From NCBI RefSeq assembly GCF_011386835.1, contig NC_088798.1, forward strand, positions 3,100,001-3,164,000: DNA of 64,000 bases. Direction: 5' to 3'. This DNA is from Chrysemys picta bellii. Its lineage: Eukaryota; Chordata; Testudines; Emydidae. Every line of letters begins with the position of its first letter. The first letter of the stretch is position 1. The position numbers and the translations under genes were made by a program. Under the pieces are notes generated by a model. It was not told the DNA's origin and made no database searches. It saw only the letters and a list, made by a program, of their open reading frames with translations. This document shows, piece by piece, positions 34,423 to 47,014 of the stretch.

Positions 34423-35805
34423 ATTACCTGTTCAGGAACCAGAGCACATACACAGAAGGGAATCCCAGGGGAAGCAGAAAAGATAGAAGCTTTCATCCCA
34501 GTGACTGTCTATAGTAAACCAACAAATTAACTCATGTATTTCTCCTCAAAGGAACGAATAGAGCACTCTGAAGTTGATGTTTTGAGTAAGACCAGACAAC
34601 CTTCCTGCAATGTCAGAGTTTAAAAAGAGATTAAGAGCTCAGTTCTATTCCCAAGTACCACTAGGCTTCAGGTTCTCTGTATGCTAGAGCTCACAGCCGG
34701 CATAACAGTTTACTTGCCTTCCCCTTTTTCAGCTAGATAAAGTCTAATGCTACAGTGAGACTTGTCAGAGTCCAAACTTTTCAGGTCTCTGTCTCCATAC
34801 AGTATGCCCTTTTGTAAACTACATTCTCCAGCTACATTCTCGGGGCTTATGCATTTATAGCTGAAAAAAAACAAATGCAAACGATATAGTCGTTAGACTT
34901 TAGATATATGCTATTTCTGAAGTGGAAAAGTATCAAAAACATACCAGAAAGTAGTAATTGGGCTCATGGAGCTGTGCCCTCAATAAACAGATGTAACTGG
35001 TCTTTGCTGTTAAATGTGCGCTGATCTACAAGGAATCTAACTTCTATAAATCAATCACTCGAGAAGGATTTTATGTTTGGGAAGGGGAAAGGAGGAAGAA
35101 ACAGAACGTAAGCAGGGAAATAAAATTATTTGACACACCGGTGGCTCCAGAGTTCTGGCAGTGTGGATATGAAGAATGGAGTTGAATGTGGGAAGAGTCC
35201 ATTATTCTTTCAATAGCGTCTGGGTGCTGCTAAATATGTGCTCACATACTTTCCTATGTGAAAAGCTTAAATCTATAATAGCCGTTTGGTCTGGGAAAGT
35301 GGCACTCATTCAAATGCTAAACCAGGGACCTAGGAAGGAAACCTACCTGAGGAACAATATTTTTCAAGTGCTCTTAGAAGCAAAGATGGACAGAAAGAGC
35401 AGAAGCTTGGAGAAGTCTCATTCACAGGGGGTTTTATCCATTCTGTCTGGTGCCTGCCCCTCAGGTGCCGTTCTCAGCACACATCCCTAACACATTCTAT
35501 TGCATGAATGGAAATAGAGCCCCTCTGAAAATAATCACACTTGCTGAAAGACCTGCCCTGCATAAATATCTTTAATAACAGTACAAACAGAAATCAGCAT
35601 TTTTTTCTATAGTCTAGTTGAAATTTATAGCACTGCTGGCCTTGGTTCTGTTATTACTGTTCTACCTGGCTGAGACTCAAAATCACAAAAGTGGGAAGTT
35701 CAGAAATATTTTCAGCAACGCTATAGTTCATTTGACAAAAGACAAAAATCCAGTTCTATGAATGCTGCATTAATACATTAGGAATGACTAATACATATAA
35801 TAGAA

Positions 35806-37178
35806 ATCGAATCATAAAAACGTAGGGCTGGAAGGGACATTAAGAGGTTATCTAATCCAGGCCTCTGGGCTGAGACAGGACCAAATAAACCTAAATCATC
35901 CCTGGCAGATGTTTGTCTAACCTGGTCTTAAAAACCTCCAATGATGGGGATTTCACAACTTCCCTTGGAAGCCTGTTCCAGAGCTTAATGATCCTGAGAG
36001 TTAGAAGCAGATTAAGCCCATTACCTCTTGTCCTACCTTCAATAGACATGGAGAACCGCTGATCACCATCCTCTTTATAACAGCCCTTAGCGTATTTGAA
36101 CACTTATCAGGTCCTGTCCCCCCCCTTTTCCCTTCCCCCCGTCCATCTTCCTTGGCAAGACTAACCATGCCCAGTTGTTTTAACCTTTCCTCAGCGGTCA
36201 GGTTTTCCAAATATTTTTTTCATTTTTGTTGCTCTCCTCTGCACTCTTTCCAATTCATACACATCTTTCTTAAAGTGTTATGCCCAAAACTGGACACAAT
36301 ACTCCTGCTGAGGCCTCACCAGTGCTGAGCAGAGCGGAGCAATTACCTCCCATGTCCTACATGTGACGCTCCTGTTAATATATCCCTAAAAGATATTAGC
36401 TTTTTTCGGAATTGCATCACATTATTGACTCCTATTCAATTTGAGATTCACTATAATCCCCAGATCCTTTCCAACAGTACTGCTGTATTTGTGCATTTGA
36501 ATTTTCCTTCCTAAGTGTTGTATTTTGCACTGGTCTTTATTGAATTTCATCTGATTGATTTCCAACCAATTTTCCAATTTATCAAAGTCACTTTGAATTC
36601 TAATCCTGTCCTCCAAAGGGCTTGCAGCTTGGTATCATCTGCAAATTTTATAAGCACTCTCTCCACTCCATTACTCAAGTCATTACTGAAAATACTGACT
36701 AGTACCAGACCCAGGACTGAACCCTGCAGGGCCTCACTATATACATCCTCCCAGTTTGACAGTGAACCTTGATTACTACTCTGAGTACGGTCTTTCAACC
36801 AGTTATGCACCCACCTTATAGTAATTTCACCTAGACTACATTTCCTTAGTTTGCTTATGAGAAAATCATGTGGGACTGTCAAAGGCCTTTCTTAAATCAA
36901 GATTATCACATCTACTGTTTCCCTCTTATCCATTAGGCCAGTAACCTTGTCAAAGGAGAAAATGAGGTTGTTTTGGCATGATCTGTTCATGACAAATCCA
37001 CATTGGCTATTACTTACCACCCCATTATCCTTTAGGTGTTTACAAACTGATTGTTTAATAGTTTGTTCCAGTATCTCTCTAGGTATTGAAGTTAGGCTGC
37101 CTGGTTTATAAATTCCCAGGTCTTCTTTGTTCCCTTTTAAAAGAGAGGTACTATGTTTGCCCTTCTCATTACACGGGG
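35806..37178 (-). mobile_element. CR1 LINE with decayed reverse transcriptase
   Basis: The minus strand shows reverse transcriptase pieces: [73 protein letters not shown], then a C-terminal block [19 protein letters not shown]. The pieces lie in several frames with stops. Its 3' end at 35806 reads, reversed, CCCTTCCAGCCCTACG. Confidence 0.9.
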
Positions 37179-37179
37179 A

Positions 37180-37665
37180 CATAAGAACTTAGGAGCTGCG
37201 ATACTGGGTCAGGCCATGGCCCATCTTGCCCAGTATCCTATCCCCAACAGTGACTCATACCAGAGCTTCAGGGAGAGTGCACAGAACAGGGTAATCATGG
37301 AGTGATCCACTCCTACCTTCCACTCCCAGCTTTAGAAAGTCCGAGGTTTAGGGTCACACTGAGCATGGGGTTACATCCCTGATCATGTTGGCCACTGATG
37401 GATCAATCCTTCATGAACTTTTCCAGTTCTTCTTTGAACCCTGTTATACTTTTGGCCATCACACCATCCCATGACAATGAGTTTCAAAGGTTAGTTGTGT
37501 ACTGTGTGAAAAAGTACTTCCTCTTGTTGTATAAACCTGCAGCCTACTAATTTCATCAGGTGACCCATTTTTGCATTGTGTGAAAAGTTAAATAACACTT
37601 CCCTATTCACTTTTTCCACACCATTCATGATTTCATAAACCCCCATCATATCCCGCACTTTACCA
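37180..37665 (-). mobile_element. CR1 LINE 3' part, diverged
   Basis: It begins with reversed 3' UTR ACATAAGAACTTAGGAGCTG and ACTGGGTCAGGCCATGGCCC and continues into C-terminal coding remnants to about 37665. It directly abuts the preceding CR1. Confidence 0.82.
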
Positions 37666-39404
37666 CTTCACTGTTTAACCTTTTTCCAGATCATAATGAA
37701 TGAATATGTTTAATTTATTCCATTTATTCCTGCCACCATTTATCCCACCAAGTCATAATTGATGTCAATAAAGTCATAATTTAGCTTGTATATTAATACT
37801 CTCAGTTCTTCCTGTTTATTCCCCAGACTCATTGCATTTGTGTAGAGACATCTAAGATGCTAAGCAGATTGTCCCACGGTTTTTCCTTTTTTTGCTCCTA
37901 TGGCACTATTGTAATTTTCCATGTCTCCAGTAACATCTAGCCCTCTGTTAAGATCACCCTTTTTTTATGCCTTCCAGTGAGCTTTTGTTGCCTGACCCTC
38001 CTCATTAGGTTGGTGAGTTATCAAAAGATGCTCTTCCCTTTCTTGGTCAGTACATCCCATCTTTTCCCAGCAGTCCTCCTTCCCAGAACAGCATCCCAGG
38101 GTTGAGGGAGCCAAAACCCTCCCACTGATACCATCTGCGCTGCCATGCATTAATCTCCAGAATGTGCGTGTCCCCACCTGGGCCCTTATCCTCAACCAGG
38201 AGGATAGATGAGAACACTACCTCTGCCCTGGACTCCTTCACCCTCGCTCCCAGAGCCCCGTAGTCACTACTGATATGAGGAGGAGAGAAGTTAAGAACAT
38301 GTGAGGCAAATACTTAAGGTCTCCAAAATGATATCTAATGCTATGACTTGGGGCTAGTAAGGCAAGGAAATTCAAAGGGAAGTCTGAAAGACAGTCCTTC
38401 ACGCCTTTGTAAAGTCACCAGCTGCTCAAAGAATTATATACAGGAAACAAGAGGATAAATTCAACTGTAACTTAGAATCTCCCTTGCTTTTTACTGGTTT
38501 GTATCCAACCTTTGGAATTAATTAAGATCCATCAGCCAAAGTTTTAAATATGAGAGCCTAAGAAGGTTAGGCTCCTAAATGCTTATTTAGGCAACTAAAT
38601 AAAGTGGCCAGATTTTCAGAAGTGGCAACTACCCACCAGCTCCCACTGATCTCAATTTAAGGACTTGGGTTTTTTCCCGATGAAAGGATTTCAAGATGAC
38701 CAGTCAGCAAAATACTGCTAGATATTATTGCCCAAGGTTTCAACATATGTAAATTATGTTTAAAATGCAAAATAGCCATTTAGGAGATCCAGTTTGTGAT
38801 CATCTCTTGAATCCCAGGTAGGGAAGGGCACAATACAGTAAAGTACATCAGATTGAGCCACTGGAAGGAGAGCCTTGTATCTAAAAGAGATCTCCTGGAC
38901 CATTTAAGAAGGGAATTTGCTACCTAAAAAGGAACCTCCATTTAAGCTTCCTAGCAGCATCAAGATGAATTAGAGAGGGGAAGTATCTAAAGCCAGGGAA
39001 TGTGCGAGGAATTTTCTGGATGAGACAGACATGCAAAGGACATACTGTCTTTAGAAAAAGTTCTGTGTTATTTATTCCATCCACTGGAAGAACTCACGGG
39101 AAGCACGTCTTAGCAAGAGAAAAGAAAATCTGTTATGCTCTTCATTTCCTGTATAATTCCAGCATAATTCTGTTTTGGGAGAGTCGCACAATGGCTGTTC
39201 AACAGGGAATGGAGAATTTTAGCCTGAGTGGAATCATTTAAAAAGATATATCATTACTGTAAGTAAAACAGAATGCTCACTTTGCAAGGGTCTCAGGCAC
39301 ATATATCTAACTTTACACGAGCTAATTGTGTATTCTGACCCTTTCCATTATCAATTTTTATGATCTGTGTTTAGCACTAAGAACAAATCATTCACAATCT
39401 AGAG

Positions 39405-39666
39405 CAGTGGTCTCTAAAATTTTTTGATCGCGCACCCCATCAGTAAAAAAATGTTGAGCACGCACCCCCTGCTGTGCCGGCTCTACCATTTTTGCCGAAG
39501 CAAAAAAAAAAAAAAAGGGCGCTCGGACTCCCGCCCGAACTGAAAACGAAGCACACAAAAGAAAACAAAAAAAACCCAACCAAAAAAACGCTCCTCCTGC
39601 CGCGCACCCCCAAGGATCCTTTTGCACACCCCCTGGGGTGTGCACACCCCACTTTGGAGACCACAC
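39405..39666. mobile_element. hAT-like MITE, about 260 bp
   Basis: Left end CAGTGGTCTCTAAAATTTTT, right end reversed GTGTGGTCTCCAAAGTGG. The interior has a 14-A run and a CACACCCCCTGGGGTGTG palindrome. No convincing target duplication was found, so superfamily and exact ends are tentative. Confidence 0.6.
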
Positions 39667-40894
39667 AGTAGATGTAACAAATTGGCACTTGAAGGATTAT
39701 GTAACAACAGTTTGTTCAATCAAATGTTTGCTAATTTTAACATGAGACCACTGTTCTGTACCCCTGCGTTACAGTCTATTTGAGATCTGAATGACTATGC
39801 TTAAGAAAGAGTTCTTTAAGGTCGAGGTTTCTTGTGTGAGATCGATGAATGGTGCTTTGCAAGAATTCCACTGGTATTTCCATCCTGCCAGCTGAAAACC
39901 CTTCTGTTAGGGATGACATTAAGGAATTAAAAAAAAAAGTACAGAATAGTAAAACAACTATAAGCATGAATTCTGGACAGCGTTGGGAGTCAGAAGCTCA
40001 GCTCCAAGCAGAATTGAACCTTTTAACTTTTATAGAATTTTATATGCCTCATTTCACCCTTGCTTTGCTTTAAACGAGGTGATTTTTTTCCTCCCCTGCA
40101 TTCCTGCTTGCTTTGCGTCATGGAGTTCCATAATTCACTGATGAGTAACACATGTCTAACATGTGGCAGAGGAGAATCTGACAACATTCAAACAGGCATA
40201 GATAACTCCTCTGACCTTTGATGTCCATCCCAACAGCACAATAACGCATTTGTGCCTCTGTTACCTACTGGTTATTTCAGGAACGTAGTCCACAAGCTGA
40301 GATCCCTGCTCTGCTACACATCACCAAATATACTCTGTGCATCAAAATAGAAGCCCAAAGAGAAAAGTTTTCAACTAGCAATAATCACACCTCAGATTAA
40401 TAGTGCTGTGTCTTTTCTCAAAGTATTCATAGGAACAGCTGGTTTGATTAGAGTTAACATACCATAAAAACAGCCAACAAAGATGGGCATGCTTCCCACT
40501 GACCCCATGAAATACACTAACTCGTTCCATTACTAAAGACCCCAGACACGGTGCTGAATATTTTAAGATATCAAAAGGTCTCTTTAAAACAAACAAAATA
40601 TTGATCAAGTTTTCAAGATCCAGGCCTCTGGTAGGGTAGTGATAGGAATTAGTGTATGTATCGTCTAAAGGGATACGTTCACACAAAATATTGTATCACC
40701 AGGCACATGCCTTCTAAGATGTCCAAGCAACACAATTTCTTCCTCTTCTGGAAAGTCTGAATAATAAAACAGACTCTCAGGACAAGCGCTGGTCTAAAAC
40801 CAAGCCCTAACCAGCATTACATGGACAAATGACAGAACAATGCATCTTGGAATGCTCCAATCCACATAAGAAGTCTTCCTGGAGACATGCAAGA

Positions 40895-41205
40895 TACCAT
40901 GTAGACAATGGCTTCGGCCTGTAAAGACTGAGTCATGCAGGGACATGTGACTTGCCCAGGTGACTCCAGAACTCCATCATGGAGCTGGACTTTGCATAGG
41001 AGGGAGGAGGGGGGGTCTCCACCCACAAGAGAGAGTCTATTTAAACCCGTGGGACAGAGGTAGTCTTTGCACATCGGGTGGCAGTTCCCAAGGGGGTTTC
41101 TGTGATCCAACCCGTCACACATCTCCAAACTTTTTTCTAGCTACATTCAATAAACGGTCTTGCAAATATTTCTAGATTTGATTCTTACGTCCCAGAACAC
41201 TATTT
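40895..41205 (+). repeat. LTR-like fragment
   Basis: It contains ACTGAGTCATGCAGGGACAT GTGACTTGCCC, a TATTTAAA box near 41038-41045 and AATAAACGG near 41149. By recollection this is a common turtle LTR family. Ends and target duplication are not resolved. Confidence 0.45.
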
Positions 41206-42011
41206 TTATTGGTTCGTAATTCACTACCTGGAAGCGGGCATGCTCCTTTTTCCAGAAATAAAGGAAGGGCATGTTCTATATTCCTCTCAATCTTTTCCTC
41301 TCCCCCATGCCTGAATAGCAAAACATACCAACATCCATACCAATCATTAATGTCAATGTATTCCCCAAAACATCGAGCTCAACACTCAGTACATGGCTTT
41401 CGGAATATACATGTGTTTGCTGTACAAGCGCAAAATAAAAGAACACAGAAGAGAAAAATGACATCTTTCCCCATTATTTTTATTTGGCTCCAGTATCTAT
41501 TTAAGAACCATAAAAAGGTAATTCAAAAGTATGTCAATGTGTGAAGTTGGAGCCTATATCCATCCCCAATGTATTTTCAGCAAAGAGCAACTAAAGTTAA
41601 GCAAAGTTTAAAAGCATAATAAAAATGCAGCCTTGTTGAAAAAATGAATGTCTTTTAGCTGATGGCAGTTATACTTAATGAACTGAGAAACTTATAAACA
41701 GGCAAGCAAGAGCTACAAAGAGTTCCTTGAGAATGTCTATTCCCTACCAGTGGCTGAGACAGCAGCTAACCTGCCAATATTCTGTTGCTGAACTATTCAG
41801 CAAGATATTCATTTGTAAAGCAATATGATTAAAGCCATACCATGCTTTTTAAAGTGTGGTTTTACTCTGAAAAGTTAGTATCTAAAAATCAATAGACCTA
41901 GTCCCCTGGTTTAATTCGGAGTCAGTTCTGCTTACTTCCCTGGCAAGAATGTTACTACACTTTGACTGCTGTTCGCACTCTGGAGTCCCTGCAGCCCAGA
42001 GAAAGGGAGCA

Positions 42012-42110
42012 GGGTTCTTTTCTGCTCATGCATCAGCAACAGGATCAGTAATAACTAAACTCAAATCAGAGCATGTTCATTTTCCAGTGATGCATGAGCA
42101 GAAAGAACCC
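42012..42110. repeat. Unassigned hairpin with 23-bp near-perfect stem
   Basis: GGGTTCTTTTCTGCTCATGC ATCA (42012-42035) pairs with 42088-42110 across a 52-nt loop, with a single bulged T. It lies in otherwise unique intron. No family was recognised. Confidence 0.6.
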
Positions 42111-43612
42111 AGCTTGACTTTCAGACGTCAATCAGAAAATCTTCTTCCTTATAAACTGCACAAATCTAGAGTACCTGAAAAGACAAATATAGACTCGCAC
42201 GTTGTTCTTAAAATGTGACGTTTCAGAGCAGAACCACAAGATTAAACCTCTTTCCACAATGGTTTACAATCCCTCGCTGCTTGCAAAGAGAAGACAGACT
42301 TTTTTAAAGAAAGTTTTAATACTGAAGCCTTCCAATTTTACCAACATATGTGAACAGTGACAAACTAATGTAAAATATTTTACCCAACGGGAGTCACTGC
42401 GTTTGGGTATGTCTCACACACACACCGTTCTCATGGCGTTACGTTTGAGGATAAAAGGCAGATGAGTCAGGAACACTAAGCGTCATGGAGTAGTTCAGAA
42501 AGATAACTTTCGGACTGGAGCACGGCTGCACAGACCAGAGATATCCAGTGACTAACAGTGAGTCTATGAGCAGAAAGGCGGCAGGATCTTAGGGCAATAC
42601 AACAGAAATTATATGTACCAATGCTCTTTCTGAACTCCCATTAGGCACCTGGCACCATGTTGACTGTTTCCTATTAGCAGATCCTTAAAGTGAGGCTACT
42701 TCATTCATTTGTATCCTCACAGTGTGAGGGGGAAGGGAAGAAAAAAATTCTCCAACTCTACCCCACCCCCGCTTTTTTGTATTTAAAAAAAAAAAAATCT
42801 TAAAAACAGGTCTGCAGTGCTACTTCAGAGTTATTCCCATAATTACTCCATACAGTTATAGATGAGGTATTCTTTTCTGTCTGAAGCACATGAGGTAATG
42901 AGTAGCCGAGATTGTCCTGGTGATTTATTAGCATATCCTCTAGGAGAAACACAACACCTGCATTTACACAGATGGAACACCCACGAAGACGGATGGTTTA
43001 GTAGGGACGACTCACCCTGAAACATCCCATGGTATCTTAAAAGGAAATGCTCCAAATTTAGACCTGCTCCAACAGGTGTCTTTTACTATCTTACTTGTGA
43101 CCATAAATGTCTAAGGTGGAGAAAACAATTCCCTGTCCCTAGTAATCACTTTGAAAACAAATGCTTCAGCCTCCTCTTTCAAAGGGGGGGGGAGTCCATG
43201 GAATTCTCATTATTTTCTCAGTCTTATGGCCTGCCAAGCCCCAAGTCAGAGAGATGTAACTGGTGAATTCAGGCTTCAGGGATGAGCACGCTGCCTTCAT
43301 TTCTCTCTGTAAAGGACCGCAGCTTGGCTCAGAAGTTTCTCCAGGGCATTTCCTTCGTTCTTATGCCTCATTTCTCAGCCATTTACCACAATTCACCTAA
43401 TGAAGGGCCCACACAGTGTATTCATAAATTTTCTATAAGCCCCTATTACCCAAGCAGGAAATCTCTTCCTTGAAAATTCCTTCCCTAACAGCACTGCTCT
43501 CTCTAGGTGCTCTCAGCAAATTTGCTTACCTGCCCACTCCTGATGTTTTGTTACATATCTACAAATGGGGCTGAACATGGATATCTGACCCTGCTGTGTT
43601 TGTTACGATATG

Positions 43613-44807
43613 TGCTCCCGGGGGAATTCTGGGCCACTGCGCACGTGCAGAATTTATGTCTCTTGCAGATTTCCTTGTTTCCCCACAGAAAAATGGCTGA
43701 TGGGGAAGCAAAGGGAAGCCACCACAGTGGTCATGCAACCCTCCCCAGCAGTATGTTTCGGGTGCCCAGGGCAGCCGGCAGAGAAGTAAATCACTGTGGG
43801 GCAGGGGGTGGGACTGGGGAAGACCTGGCTGGTGGCTCCTACCCTGCGCCAGGCTCAGCTGCTAGTCCCGGCTGGGCTGGGAAGGACGGGACTTCCTCTT
43901 CCCCTGCACGGCATCCGGGGCCCATGTCAGACCCACCCCCAGATTTCTCCCCCAGCTGTAGGAAGCTCTGCAAACTCCCTCACCCCCCACTTCCTGCACC
44001 CATCACTCCTCAGCTGCAGGGGGAGGGATCACTGTGCAGGGAGTTGCTTCCCCATCCGCCCAACCCCCATGCATCCAACCCCCCCGGCCGAGCCTCACAC
44101 CCTCCCCCCACACTCAGAACTCCCCCAATGAGCCCCACTCCCCCTGCACCTGGACTACCCCAATAAACCACCCTCCCCTGGATCCCCACCCCACTGAGCC
44201 CCAAGCAGCTGCACCTGGATCCCCACCTGACTAAGCTCCACTCCCCCAACATCTGGACCCCCTCCACTGTGCTCCCTACACCCAGACCCCCCCGGCTGAG
44301 TTCTATCCCCTTCCCGAGCCCCAACCACCTTCACCTGCCCCCCCCCCCCTGCAGAGCCCCATTATTGTTGCACCCAGAGCCCTCCAACAAGCTCCTGGGC
44401 ATCCAGATCCCCCCGACCCAGATCCCCCACTGAGCCTCCCACACCCAGATTGCCCCACACAGAATCCTCTCAACCCACACCTGGATCCCCCCCCACACTT
44501 GGATCCTGCCTTGCTGAGCTTGCTTGCCCACACCTGGTGCACCTGGCACGGAGAGGCAGGGCCCTGGGGTGTTTCTGGGGCAGGCCGGGTCCTTGCCCTG
44601 TGTCAGGGTTGGGTAAAGCCTCACTACTGAGTCTCTGTTATGGCAGGGAGCTGCACAGTGATCTCCCACCTCTGTGCAGCCAGTGGCCTGTGCTCCCCAA
44701 TGCCATGCTGGAGCATCCATATTTATTTGACAAATAAAATTTGCAGAATTTTAAAATATTTTGGTGCAGAATTTTTAGTTTTTTGGCGCAGAATGCCCTC
44801 AGAAGTA
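43613..44807. mobile_element. DNA element of unclear superfamily, 1.2 kb, with minisatellite core
   Basis: The left end TGCTCCCGGGGGAATTCTGG pairs with the right end, reversed TACTTCTGAGGGCATTCTGC. Identical 6-mers GATATG flank it (43607-43612 and 44808-44813). The right end has repeated GCAGAATTTT blocks. The core (about 43930-44550) is C-rich, irregular tandem sequence built on CCACCTGGATCCCCCACC-like units. The 219-codon plus-strand ORF over this core is low-complexity, so I do not call a gene. Confidence 0.6.
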
Positions 44808-45792
44808 GATATGAAGCCTTGATCGAGAGAGATTAGGTATATCAGCAACAGGAGAACAAGACACTTTGTCAAAATGTGGCGTGATGTTTTTGCAATCGAA
44901 GAAGCAATGTCCAGAATCACATGTCTGATGTACAAGGTGGCACAGCTTCCCTTTGTTAATCACAGCTGCTGCCCACAGCTGGCAGAAAGTGAATACTACT
45001 TCAAAGAAATCCTACGCCAAACTGAAGAGCAGAATATTAGGGAGAAAACCAGATCACTCGGTAAACTTTTCCTTCGCCTCACAAAAGGTTCATTCTGCAG
45101 CAATTTAGTTACTGCTGACCCCCTCTGGGCGAAGAGCAAATGAATATTTAATCCACAACAGGTACTCAGGAAAGTCTGCATTTCCCCCTTTCCCACTGCC
45201 CTTTTACAGCAGCAAAGAGCTTGAAATCCAGGGGTAAGAAAAAGGCAGGGAAGCTCAGAACAAAGGATTTTCTGGGATGTTTTGTTTTGTTTTAAATAAT
45301 TGTTCTACAGCTTTGGCTCTTTTGTCAGAGGAGCTTCCCACCAGTGACAGGTGGAAGCAAAGTTCCTTTGACCAGCTCTTGCATCAGATCTAGATTTTTG
45401 CCAGGGGTAAACAAGGAAGTCAACGAGGTTCTGACAACTTCTCCTGGTGCGACAGTGTAAAAGAAAATTCCCCCCCATTCGTCTCCCCCCCAAACACAAA
45501 CCAGAAATGAAGAGCAGACCATGTATTGAGGGTTTTTTATTTTTTTTTGGAGTATAACAATCATGCAACAAGGCCACCATAACTTTTCAAAGTATTGATA
45601 GAAAGAAATCTGTTTCACTTTCTAGGGGAATCAAACGTGCCCTGGAAATTCTTCTCTCTCACTAGGAGATCAACGGGCTGTAATTCCACTAAATGAGGAA
45701 AGTCCAAAGAACAAGTAGCGATCAACAGAGCAGAAACCAGCTGAAGGATGGTGACCTACAATGGGAAGTAAGATTGGGCACACACCCTTTCC

Positions 45793-46477
45793 ATAGAATC
45801 ACAGAAGATTAGGGTTGGAAGGGACCTCAGGAGGTCATCTAGTCCAACCCCCTGCTCAAAGCAGGACCAACACCAACTAAATGATCCCAGCCCCAGGGCT
45901 TTGTCAAGCCGGGCTTTAAAAACTTCTAAGGATGGAGATTCCATCACCTCCCTAGATAACCATTCCAGTGCTTCACCATCCTCCTAGTGAAAAAGTGTTT
46001 CCTAATATCCAACCTAAACCTCCCCCACTGCAACTTAAGACCATTACTCCTTGTTCTGTTATCTGCCACCACCAAGAACAGCTTAGCTCCATCCTCTTTG
46101 GAACCCCCCTTCAGGTACTTGAAGGCTGCTATCAAATCCCCCCTCATTCTTCTCTTTTGCAGACTAAATAAGCCCAGTTCCCTCAGCCTCTCCTCATAAG
46201 TCATGTGCCCCAGCCCCCTAATCATTTTCACTGCCCTCCGCTGGACTCTCTCCAATTTCTCCACATCCTTTTTGTAGTGGGGGGCCCAAAACTGGACACA
46301 GTACTCCAGATGTAGCCTCACCAGTGCCGAATAGAGGGGAATAATCACATCCCTCGATCTGCTGGCGATGCTCCTACGAATGCCACCCAATATGCCGTTA
46401 GCCTTCTTGGCAAGAAGGGTACACTGCTGACTCATAGCCAGCTTCTTGTCCACTGTAATTTCCAGATCCTCCTTTAC
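45793..46477 (-). mobile_element. CR1 LINE, 5'-truncated, C-terminal ORF2 part
   Basis: The minus strand encodes [20 protein letters not shown] through [20 protein letters not shown] and [20 protein letters not shown] without a stop for about 180 codons. The 3' UTR follows and ends in TATTCTGTGA-like text reversed at 45793. It is one of the less decayed CR1 pieces. Confidence 0.92.
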
Positions 46478-46735
46478 AATGATGTTTAAAAGAGGCTTCA
46501 AAGGTTATGTAATTTAAATGTTTTGCTTGTTTCTGACTTGAAAAATTCAGGTCTTGAGCAAGTTAGCTTCAGAGCAGGTCTAGACAACACAGTGATTAAC
46601 TTGTCATTGGCTGCCAGCATTTTGTCTCAGAGAGCTGTTTCAATGGCTATCCCTGTGGAACTGCACTGCTGGGAAATTTTAAGGAAAAGGCTTTTCCTAC
46701 ACTACACTGTTTGACTTACAATTTCCCCAAGATGG

Positions 46736-47014
46736 AAGCGGTTCTCAAAATTTTTTTTGTCGACAGACCCCTTTTCAAATGCAACGTTAATCACGGACTC
46801 CCAACTGAGAAACTGATGGACAAAGGTATATGTGTACCTCATATAAACATATCCTGTTAGTAATGCCTTAAGAAAAAGAGCAGCGTACTTAGAGATGTCA
46901 GTGAGAGGGTTGTGCCTGCTTCTCACTGCAGAGTCTATCTATGGTTGGTGTGATTGTTGCCATTTTGAGGACCTCCCCGTGCAATCTCTAAGGCTCCCCA
47001 TTTGAGAACCATTG
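46736..47014. mobile_element. hAT-like MITE, about 280 bp
   Basis: Left end GCGGTTCTCAAAATTTTTTT, right end reversed CAATGGTTCTCAAATGGGG. Flanks CAAGATGG and CACGAGGG match at 6 of 8, so the target duplication is weak. Confidence 0.55.

Noticed and set aside
39388..39719. Overlapping minus-strand ORFs rich in Phe and Gly
   Set aside because: Translation of a MITE with poly-A/T runs.
43507..44166. 219-codon plus-strand ORF
   Set aside because: It starts in intron and runs into the minisatellite core of a mobile element. Low complexity, with no domain.
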